The position numbers and the translations under genes were made by a program. This document shows positions 1-5,128 of a stretch of 7,108 bases of DNA, in pieces. The number at the start of each line of letters is the position of its first letter. Position 1 is the first letter of the stretch. The notes beneath the pieces were generated by a model that saw nothing but the letters and a program-made list of their open reading frames with translations, did not search any database and was not told the DNA's origin. The DNA comes from Oscillospiraceae bacterium (lineage in GTDB: Bacteria > Bacillota > Clostridia > Oscillospirales > Oscillospiraceae). The DNA is taken from NCBI GenBank assembly GCA_031280325.1, contig JAITGW010000177.1:1-7108 (forward strand). The letters are read 5' to 3'.

Positions 1-948
1 AGCGCGGGTAACGTTTGGCTGCTTGCGGAAACGGACATCGGCGATATTGTAGAGTCCATTACGGACGCCGCGCCGGACGTGTGCATAATCGACTCCGTAC
101 AGACGCTCTATAATCCGGAACTCCCCTCGGCGCCGGGCAGCGTTACGCAGGTGAAGGACTGCGCCATGGCGCTTTTGCGTATGTGCAAAAACACCGGCAC
201 GACGGTGTTTCTTATCAGCCACGTGAACAAGGAGGGCGCGATCGCGGGGCCGATTGTATTGGAGCATATGGTGGACTGCGTGCTGCAGTTTGAGGGAGAG
301 CGGCAGACCGCGTTCCGCGTTTTGCGCGCGAAGAAGAATCGCTTCGGATCGACCAATGAGATCGGCGTGTTCGAGATGACTGACGCGGGGCTCAGTGAAG
401 TCAAAAATCCGTCGGAGCAGATGCTCGCCGGACGACCGGTGAACATCCCCGGCGCGTGCGTCACATGTGTGCTTGAGGGAACGCGCCCGATTCTCGCGGA
501 GATTCAGGCGCTTGTGGCACAGAGCACGCTGGCGGCTCCGCGCCGCAACGCGACGGGGCTTGAATATAACAGGAGCCTCATGCTGCTTGCGGTGCTTGAA
601 AAGCGCGGGGGAATGCGTGTCGGCGGGTTTGACGTTTATCTCAACGTCGTCGGCGGCATGAGCCTTGACGAGCCCGGCGCGGATCTTGCGATAATTCTCG
701 CGGCGGCGTCGTGCTATCGGGACAAGCCGATCGCTGATAACGTCGCCGCAATCGGCGAGGTTGGGCTTACGGGAGAACTGCGCGCCGTGTCACAGACTGA
801 CCTGCGTGTCGCGGAGGCCGCCCGGCTGGGCTTCAAAAAATGTATCATTCCGTCAGGCGCGCGCGGAAAAATATCTGTGCCGGAGGGGATGGAGATAGTT
901 TACGCGAAAAATATTCTCGACGCGGTGAAGGCGTCGATCGGAGGATAA
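1..948 (+). CDS. radA: DNA repair protein RadA (Sms), C-terminal part, cut by the left edge
   Basis: RadA is a RecA-like ATPase that promotes branch migration and processing of recombination intermediates in the cytoplasm. The frame is open from base 1, giving 315 visible residues. The family is usually about 455 long, so roughly 140 residues are missing, including the C4 zinc finger and Walker A. Visible in order: Walker B VCIIDSVQTLY (27-37), the SHVNKEGAIAGPIVLEHMVD region (about 73-92), the RadA-specific KNRFG motif (112-116), and the Lon-protease-like domain (about 145-315) with GGMSLDEPGADLA (218-230) and GEVGLTGELR (252-261). A GTG at 79 is internal and not the real start. The gene ends with TAA three bases before the next ATG, and its last codons contain the GGAGGA ribosome binding site of that gene, so the two are probably cotranscribed. 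Identity is secure from the KNRFG and Lon-like signatures. Confidence 0.97.
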   Translation, partial: SAGNVWLLAETDIGDIVESITDAAPDVCIIDSVQTLYNPELPSAPGSVTQVKDCAMALLRMCKNTGTTVFLISHVNKEGAIAGPIVLEHMVDCVLQFEGERQTAFRVLRAKKNRFGSTNEIGVFEMTDAGLSEVKNPSEQMLAGRPVNIPGACVTCVLEGTRPILAEIQALVAQSTLAAPRRNATGLEYNRSLMLLAVLEKRGGMRVGGFDVYLNVVGGMSLDEPGADLAIILAAASCYRDKPIADNVAAIGEVGLTGELRAVSQTDLRVAEAARLGFKKCIIPSGARGKISVPEGMEIVYAKNILDAVKASIGG

Positions 949-951
949 GAC

Positions 952-1521
952 ATGACGTGGGAAGAGCTCGAGAATCAGTGCAGCGCCTGCCATAAGTGCT
1001 CACTTTCTGACACACGGACGAACGTGGTTTTCGGCGCGGGCAGCCGGAGCGCCGAGGTAATGCTTGTCGGAGAGGGTCCCGGAGAAAACGAGGACAGGCA
1101 GGGAGAGCCGTTCGTGGGACGCGCGGGAAAGCTTCTTGATGATATGCTTGCGATAATCGGGTTGTCGCGTGGCAAAAACGTATACATCTGCAACATCGTG
1201 AAGTGCCGCCCGCCGAACAACCGCGACCCGCTGAACATGGAGCAGGACGCGTGTATCGACTGGCTGCGGGCGCAGTTCCGGCTTTTGCGTCCGAAAATTA
1301 TCATATGTCTCGGGCGAATCGCCGGCGGCGTAATTCTCGGGGGGGACTATAAAATCACGCGCGACCACGGCAAACTGACAGAGCGGGACGGAGTTGTTAT
1401 GACCTCGATTTATCACCCGGCGGCGCTTTTGCGCGACCCCGGGAAGCGCCCGGAGACATTTGCGGATTTGAAGAACATCGAGGCGGAGATCCGCCGCGTT
1501 TGCGAGCGGACATATGACTGA
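952..1521 (+). CDS. udg: Family 4 uracil-DNA glycosylase, [4Fe-4S] type
   Basis: This enzyme removes uracil from DNA and so starts base excision repair of deaminated cytosine. The 189-residue protein has the full family 4 layout. Four cysteines, C13 and C16 (CHKC), C85 (VKCRPP) and C101, match the spacing of the Fe-S ligands of thermophile family 4 enzymes. Motif 1 is GEGPGENED (40-48), followed by EPFVGRAGKLLDDML (52-66), and motif 2 is HPAALLR (155-161). The region after KCRPP lacks the KRRIH-containing insert of UdgX, so a crosslinking UdgX is unlikely. The ATG at 952 has GGAGGA at 940-945, six bases upstream, inside the end of radA. The 3' end overlaps the acetyltransferase gene by 8 bp, which points to translational coupling. 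Fe-S binding and activity are inferred from the conserved residues. Confidence 0.95.
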   Translation: MTWEELENQCSACHKCSLSDTRTNVVFGAGSRSAEVMLVGEGPGENEDRQGEPFVGRAGKLLDDMLAIIGLSRGKNVYICNIVKCRPPNNRDPLNMEQDACIDWLRAQFRLLRPKIIICLGRIAGGVILGGDYKITRDHGKLTERDGVVMTSIYHPAALLRDPGKRPETFADLKNIEAEIRRVCERTYD

Positions 1522-2356
1522 GCCGCGCATACGAAAATGCCGCGCGGAGGACGGGGCGGAGCTTTCGCGCCTGTTTATGACAGTGTTCGGCGCGGATGAG
1601 CAAGGCTGGCGCGCGTTTGCGGACGCATGGCTCCGGCGCACGGATACCGCGCATGAACGCGCTGACATAGTCGCGCTTGAGCATGGCTCCGCGATTGCCG
1701 GGGCAGCCTATCTTTTGCCCGTCGGCGATATGGTTTTGCAGAATGCGTCGCGCGAAAAGTGCGCGATGGTATACGCGCTGGCGGTTTTTCCGGAATATCG
1801 CGGACTTGGGCTTGGCGCGCGCCTGTCAAGAGAGTGTGTCCGGCGCGGACGGGATAACGGCTTCGGGGCGGTCGTTCTGCGCCCGGCAGAGCCGGAGCTT
1901 TTTGAATTTTACGAGCGTTTCGGAGGCTATCGCGCGATGTTTTCCCGCAAGAAATGGAATGTATCGCGAGACGAACTTCCAAGATCTGAGTCCCGTCTGA
2001 TTTCGGAGTCGCCGGAGCGGTATCGCGCGGAGCGGGAAGCGCGTTTGAGAGGAACGGCGCATATCGATTTTGACGAGCGGGCGCTGCGCTTCCAAATGGG
2101 ACGCGGCGGTCTTTACGCGCTTCCGAATATCGGCGCCGCCGCGGTTGAGCGGCGCGATGGCGCCGCATACATTACAGAGCTACTGTGCGCACCTGCCGCG
2201 CGCGGCGCCTTTCTGGCGTCGATCGCGAATGAATATACAGAATGTGAATTCATTATAAACGCGCCGGGAGACAATGCGGATACGATTGATAAATTTGCCA
2301 TGGCGGTATCGGAAACAGATTGGGAATGCGGATGGTATGGCTTTGATTTCGATTGA
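1514..2356 (+). CDS. GNAT-family acetyltransferase with C-terminal extension, substrate unknown
   Basis: A 280-residue protein. The N-terminal half is a GNAT fold: beta1-alpha1 start IRKCRAEDGAELSRLF (6-21), motif A MVYALAVFPEYRG (85-97) with the acetyl-CoA pyrophosphate loop RGLGLG (96-101), and motif B LFEFYERFGGYR (129-140). The second half (about 150-280) has no motif I recognise. It may be the degenerate second domain of a clostridial GNAT group whose members keep a PAExxLFxFYExxG stretch, seen here at 125-138. That grouping is from memory, not a search. Neither the acyl acceptor nor a link to repair can be read from the sequence. The ATG lies in an ATGACTGA overlap with the glycosylase stop and has only a weak Shine-Dalgarno (purines at 1504-1510), so translation probably depends on upstream ribosomes. 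It looks like the last gene of the radA operon, transcription probably stopping at the 2551-2578 terminator. Confidence 0.85.
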   Translation: MTEPRIRKCRAEDGAELSRLFMTVFGADEQGWRAFADAWLRRTDTAHERADIVALEHGSAIAGAAYLLPVGDMVLQNASREKCAMVYALAVFPEYRGLGLGARLSRECVRRGRDNGFGAVVLRPAEPELFEFYERFGGYRAMFSRKKWNVSRDELPRSESRLISESPERYRAEREARLRGTAHIDFDERALRFQMGRGGLYALPNIGAAAVERRDGAAYITELLCAPAARGAFLASIANEYTECEFIINAPGDNADTIDKFAMAVSETDWECGWYGFDFD

Positions 2357-2363
2357 AATGCGA

Positions 2364-2394
2364 ACCGGGCGTTAACCGCGCGTGAGCTCCCGGT
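2364..2394. repeat. Inverted repeat ACCGGG / CCCGGT, possible stem-loop
   Basis: ACCGGG (2364-2369) is exactly complementary to CCCGGT (2389-2394), with a 19-base loop containing GTTAACCGCGCG. It starts eight bases after the acetyltransferase stop. No T-run follows on either strand, so it is not a normal intrinsic terminator. It could protect the 3' end of the upstream mRNA, serve as a protein site, or be chance in GC-rich DNA. Confidence 0.35.
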
Positions 2395-2430
2395 AAATAT
2401 TCAAAAATAAATACGAAAACTTAATATTTG

Positions 2431-2461
2431 TGTAACATATTCACTCTGGAATTTGTAACAT
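2431..2461. repeat. Direct repeat TGTAACAT, two copies with 23-bp period
   Basis: TGTAACAT occurs at 2431-2438 and again at 2454-2461, start-to-start 23 bp (about two helical turns), each preceded by TTTG or TTTGTG-like bases. The second copy overlaps the -35 region of the candidate promoter at 2473-2478, so the pair could be an operator. I cannot match it to a known regulator, and eight-base repeats can arise by chance in AT-rich DNA. Confidence 0.3.
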
Positions 2462-2478
2462 TTACGGCGTATTATAAT
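2453..2478 (+). promoter_or_regulatory. Candidate sigma-A promoter with perfect TATAAT
   Basis: A perfect -10 box TATAAT lies at 2473-2478. The best -35 match is TTGTAA at 2453-2458, but the spacer is only 14 bp. At the standard 17 bp the -35 position reads AATTTG, which is poor. There is no TG extension. Transcription would start near 2485 and meet the terminator about 90 bases later. The strong -10 in a poor -35 context makes this plausible but unproven. Confidence 0.4.
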
Positions 2479-2501
2479 CACAGTAGGATGCAGGGTTGCA
2501 G

Positions 2502-2541
2502 TTTTCTTCTTTTTCTTTTCCTTTTTCATTTTTTATCCTCT
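2502..2541 (+). other. Polypyrimidine tract
   Basis: From 2502 to 2527 every base is C or T (26 in a row), and the run continues to 2541 with only two adenines (2528, 2535). It sits immediately upstream of the terminator stem. As RNA it would be an unstructured U/C-rich segment. Homopurine-homopyrimidine DNA of this kind can also be a slippage hotspot. Confidence 0.8.
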
Positions 2542-2550
2542 GATCATTTT

Positions 2551-2578
2551 GGCGGTCGAAAGACCGCCGCTTTTTTTT
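2551..2578 (+). terminator. Rho-independent terminator
   Basis: A perfect 7-bp stem, GGCGGTC (2551-2557) and GACCGCC (2562-2568), is closed by a GAAA tetraloop (GNRA type) and followed after GC by eight T residues (2571-2578). No T-run flanks the stem on the opposite strand, so it works in the + direction only. It would end transcription from the radA-udg-acetyltransferase operon and from the candidate promoter at 2473-2478, insulating pcrA. Confidence 0.93.
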
Positions 2579-2590
2579 GACCGCGCGGTA

Positions 2591-2619
2591 TGTACAGAGA
2601 GAAAAATTTGTGCTACAAT
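2591..2619 (+). promoter_or_regulatory. pcrA operon promoter, extended -10 type
   Basis: TGCTACAAT (2611-2619) is an extended -10 element: TG at 2611-2612 plus TACAAT at 2614-2619, five of six matching the consensus. TGTACA at 2591-2596 gives a 4/6 -35 box with an ideal 17-bp spacer. The predicted start is near 2626, about 30 bases before the pcrA ATG. It begins only 12 bp after the upstream terminator, as expected for a new transcription unit (pcrA-uvrC-rsmD). No LexA-type CGAAC-N4-GTTCG site is present here. Confidence 0.7.
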
Positions 2620-2626
2620 ACATCCT

Positions 2627-2644
2627 GCGGCGACAGAGAGCCGC
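2627..2644 (+). promoter_or_regulatory. Leader hairpin just upstream of the pcrA ribosome binding site
   Basis: GCGGC (2627-2631) and GCCGC (2640-2644) form a 5-bp GC stem with an 8-base purine-rich loop (GACAGAGA), extendable by a T-G wobble pair. With transcription starting near 2626, the stem would sit at the very 5' end of the mRNA and finish four bases before the Shine-Dalgarno. Such 5' stems can stabilise mRNA. No ligand-binding structure is visible. Confidence 0.4.
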
Positions 2645-2647
2645 GAT

Positions 2648-2652
2648 GGAGG
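2648..2652 (+). promoter_or_regulatory. pcrA ribosome binding site that fixes the start at 2658
   Basis: GGAGG lies five bases upstream of the ATG at 2658. The frame stays open upstream to a TTG at 2577 and includes another ATG at 2646. Those starts would place the coding region over the promoter (TTG) or put the Shine-Dalgarno inside the gene (ATG 2646), so 2658 is preferred. Confidence 0.75.
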
Positions 2653-2657
2653 AGCGT

Positions 2658-5093
2658 ATGACCCCACAAGAATTCAACGACCGATTCATAAGCGCGCGCA
2701 GGACCGCGATCGCCCGCGATTTTTCACACCTTAACGAGCGGCAGCGGGACGCGGTTTTGAAAACGAACGGTCCGCTGCTCATCCTCGCCGGGGCGGGCAG
2801 CGGCAAGACGACGGTGCTGATAAACCGCATCGCAAACCTCTTGCGCTATGGCTGCGCGTCGGACAGCGATTCCGTTCCCGAATGGGCCGGGGAGGAGGAG
2901 CTTGAGATACTGGAAGAATACGCGCGGACGGGCGCGGAGGAGCTGCGCAATCCGGCGCGCCTCATGTGCGCGGCGGAGCCGGCGGAGCCGTGGCGGATAG
3001 TCACCATAACTTTCACAAACAAGGCGGCCGGGGAGCTTAAAACCCGGCTTGAGGATATGCTTGGACCCGGCGCGCGGGACATTTGGGCGATGACCTTTCA
3101 CTCCGCGTGCGTGCGCATTTTGCGCCGGGATATTGACAAGCTCGGATATGACAGGTCCTTTGCCATTTATGACAATGCGGACTCGATCGCAATTCTCAAG
3201 AGGATAATAAACGAGCAGGGCTATGACGACAAGGATCTCGCGCCGAAAACCGTCCTTAATTACATAAGCCGCGCGAAAGACGAGGGGATGAGCGCCGCTG
3301 AATACTCGGCCGATGCGGAGCGGCGTATTGATGTGCGCCGCAGAATAATTGCCGCCGTTTACACGGAATATGAGAAGCGTATGCGCGCGTCAAACGCGCT
3401 GGATTTTGACGATCTGATACTGATGACGGTGCGCCTTTTGTCTGAAAACGAGCAGGTGAGGGAATATTATCAGAACCGATTCAAATACCTCCTGATCGAC
3501 GAGTACCAGGACACGAACACGCTGCAATACAACTTTGCGCGCCTGCTTTGCGGAAAGCGGTGCAACATCTGCGTCGTTGGAGACGACGACCAAAGCATTT
3601 ATAAATTCCGCGGAGCGACGATTGAGAATATTTTAAGCTTCGAGCGCCACTATCCCGGAGCCGAGGTAATACGGCTTGAACAGAATTACCGCTCTACAAA
3701 CGCGATTCTCTCCGCCGCCAACGATGTTATCGGTCACAACAAGACCCGCCACGGCAAAACCCTCTGGACGGCGAGGGAGGGCGGCGAGCTGCCGCGTCTT
3801 TTCGTTGCGGAGGATGAGCGGGATGAGGCGCGCTTCGTCGCCGAAACAATAATCGACAATGTCACCGGAGGCAAGCCATGGAGCGCGAACGCCGTGCTTT
3901 ACCGCATGAACGCGCAGTCGAACAGCTTTGAGTACGAATTCAAGCGCAACAACATTCCGTATCGCGTATACGGGGGCACGGGATTTTTCGAGCGGGCTGA
4001 GATCAAGGACTTGGTGGCGTATTTCTGCGCCGTCAACAATCCGCGTGACGAGGCGCACCTGCTGCGCATTATCAATACGCCGGCGCGCGGGATCGGGAAT
4101 ACGACGATCGAGCTTGTGACGCGGCTTGCCGCGGAGCGAGGAATCGCACTCTACGACCTGATACGCGACTGCGCGCTATATCCGGAGCTTTCCAAGGCGG
4201 AGGGAAAGCTTAGCGCCTTTGTGAGGATGATTGAATATCTGAGCGAAACGGCGCGGACGCTCGGTCTGGACGATTTTTACGATACGCTCATCGAGGCGTC
4301 CGGTCTGGTGCGCGCGCTGGAGGCGAAAAAGACGGACGAAAATCTGACGCGGATCGAGAACATACGCGAATTTAGGACAAACGTCGTGAATTTTGCATCC
4401 GACACGCCGGATGGAACGCTGGCGGATTTTCTGGGTGAAATAGCGCTGTATACCGACCTTGACAGACAGGATGAGGGAGCTGACTGCGTTGCGATGATGA
4501 CGATACACTCCGCCAAGGGGCTGGAATTTGACACGGTGTTCATCGTCGGTGCTGAGGATGGCATTTTTCCGGGACTGCGCGCGATTGGCGAGCAGGAGGA
4601 GATGGAGGAGGAGCGGCGGCTGTGCTATGTCGCGATGACGCGCGCGAAGCGGCGGCTGTTTTTCGTAAAGGCGCGGCGGCGTATGCTGTTTGGGCGGACT
4701 GAGGCGCACGATGTGTCGCGATTTATCAGGGAAATAGGAGAGGGCAATGTTGACTTGCCCGAGGACAAGCCGAGGTTTGACGCGTTTTCAGACTCGCAAT
4801 GGTTCTCTGACGACAGCACGCGGGGCTTTGCCCGCGAAAAACCCGCAGGGCGCAGCCATTATGCGGCTCTGCGGAGAGAGGAGCCGAAGCGGTCCGGGTT
4901 AAGCGCGGCGCCGGCGGTGAAATCCGCGTTTACGGCGGGTCAGCGCGTCCTGCACAAGGCGTTCGGCGCCGGGGTGATTGTGTCAGCAAAACCTACCGGG
5001 GGAGACACGCTGCTTGAAGTCGAGTTTGAAACGGCGGGCACAAAGCGCCTGATGGGAAACTCCGCGGCGAATTATATGACTGCCGCGGAATGA
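2658..5093 (+). CDS. pcrA: ATP-dependent 3'-5' DNA helicase PcrA (UvrD/Rep superfamily 1)
   Basis: PcrA unwinds DNA in excision repair, rolling-circle replication and removal of RecA or stalled polymerase. The 811-residue protein carries all SF1A motifs: Q motif LNERQRDAV (26-34), Walker A AGAGSGKTT (44-52, K50), Ia TITFTNKAAGEL (117-128), Walker B LLIDEYQDTN (278-287, D281 E282), III VVGDDDQSIYKFRGA (306-320), IV EQNYRST (341-347), V MTIHSAKGLEFD (614-625) and VI EERRLCYVAMTRAKRR (651-666). A charged, probably flexible linker (about 690-760) leads to a Tudor-like tail, RVLHKAFGAGVIVS (763-776), typical of PcrA and linked in Bacillus to RNA polymerase binding. It is longer than the usual 720-780 because of an acidic insert of about 40 residues (roughly 66-108) between motifs I and Ia. 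Motif III has F317 where Bacillus PcrA has the base-stacking tryptophan. uvrC follows after 35 bp without a terminator. Confidence 0.97.
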   Translation: MTPQEFNDRFISARRTAIARDFSHLNERQRDAVLKTNGPLLILAGAGSGKTTVLINRIANLLRYGCASDSDSVPEWAGEEELEILEEYARTGAEELRNPARLMCAAEPAEPWRIVTITFTNKAAGELKTRLEDMLGPGARDIWAMTFHSACVRILRRDIDKLGYDRSFAIYDNADSIAILKRIINEQGYDDKDLAPKTVLNYISRAKDEGMSAAEYSADAERRIDVRRRIIAAVYTEYEKRMRASNALDFDDLILMTVRLLSENEQVREYYQNRFKYLLIDEYQDTNTLQYNFARLLCGKRCNICVVGDDDQSIYKFRGATIENILSFERHYPGAEVIRLEQNYRSTNAILSAANDVIGHNKTRHGKTLWTAREGGELPRLFVAEDERDEARFVAETIIDNVTGGKPWSANAVLYRMNAQSNSFEYEFKRNNIPYRVYGGTGFFERAEIKDLVAYFCAVNNPRDEAHLLRIINTPARGIGNTTIELVTRLAAERGIALYDLIRDCALYPELSKAEGKLSAFVRMIEYLSETARTLGLDDFYDTLIEASGLVRALEAKKTDENLTRIENIREFRTNVVNFASDTPDGTLADFLGEIALYTDLDRQDEGADCVAMMTIHSAKGLEFDTVFIVGAEDGIFPGLRAIGEQEEMEEERRLCYVAMTRAKRRLFFVKARRRMLFGRTEAHDVSRFIREIGEGNVDLPEDKPRFDAFSDSQWFSDDSTRGFAREKPAGRSHYAALRREEPKRSGLSAAPAVKSAFTAGQRVLHKAFGAGVIVSAKPTGGDTLLEVEFETAGTKRLMGNSAANYMTAAE

Positions 5094-5128
5094 GTTTTGT
5101 GCGGATTTGAGAGGGTGACGCAAAAGAA

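Larger units (their letters stand above)
2485..2578 (+). ncRNA. Possible short terminated transcript (small RNA or leader)
   Basis: If the TATAAT promoter at 2473-2478 is active, the product is about 94 nt ending at the intrinsic terminator. The predicted RNA would have a small 5' hairpin (TGCA-GGGT-TGCA, 2489-2500), a long unstructured U/C tract, and a GNRA-capped terminator stem. AGGAT (2486-2490) could also pair with ATCCT (2535-2539). The single-stranded pyrimidine run could pair with purine-rich ribosome binding sites. I recognise no known RNA family. The alternative is that the terminator simply ends the radA operon and no separate RNA exists. Confidence 0.3.
2357..2657. other. Intergenic control region between the radA and pcrA operons
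   Basis: This is the only long gap in the window (301 bp). Composition changes sharply: 2395-2550 is AT-rich and the flanks are GC-rich like the genes. In order it holds an inverted repeat (2364-2394), a direct repeat (TGTAACAT at 2431 and 2454), a TATAAT box (2473-2478), an almost pure pyrimidine run (2502-2541), an intrinsic terminator (2551-2578), an extended -10 promoter (2591-2619), a leader hairpin (2627-2644) and the pcrA ribosome binding site. It contains no tRNA, no riboswitch I recognise and no convincing conserved ORF. Confidence 0.85.

Noticed and set aside
952..1521. UdgX-type or phage polymerase-related glycosylase
   Set aside because: The KRRIH insert of UdgX is absent, and the four cysteines and both catalytic motifs match ordinary family 4 enzymes.
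1000..1668. Long antisense ORF (222 codons) opposite the glycosylase and acetyltransferase genes
   Set aside because: Typical shadow frame in GC-rich coding DNA. Its product has no recognisable motif, while the sense frames carry complete conserved families. The same applies to antisense frames at 5303-5941 and 6119-6757.
2361..2375. CGAAC-CGGGC-GTTAA resembling a Gram-positive LexA (SOS) box
   Set aside because: The half-sites are five bases apart rather than four, the second half ends GTTAA instead of GTTCG, and the site follows the acetyltransferase gene far from the pcrA promoter.
2364..2394. Terminator directly after the acetyltransferase gene
   Set aside because: The stem is short with a 19-base loop and is followed by an A-rich rather than T-rich stretch, unlike the clear terminator at 2551-2578.
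2488..2580. Plus-strand 30-codon hydrophobic ORF (start MQGCSFLLFLFLF)
   Set aside because: The hydrophobic run is only the translation of the pyrimidine tract, AGG touches the ATG so there is no usable ribosome site, and the frame runs through the terminator stem and T-run.
2577..2657. N-terminal extension of PcrA from TTG 2577 or ATG 2646
   Set aside because: The extension covers the extended -10 promoter and leader hairpin, and GGAGG at 2648-2652 is correctly placed only for the ATG at 2658.
5094..5128. Separate uvrC promoter in the pcrA-uvrC gap
   Set aside because: The 35-base gap has no -10-like box, and the upstream part would have to lie in pcrA coding sequence. Cotranscription is simpler.
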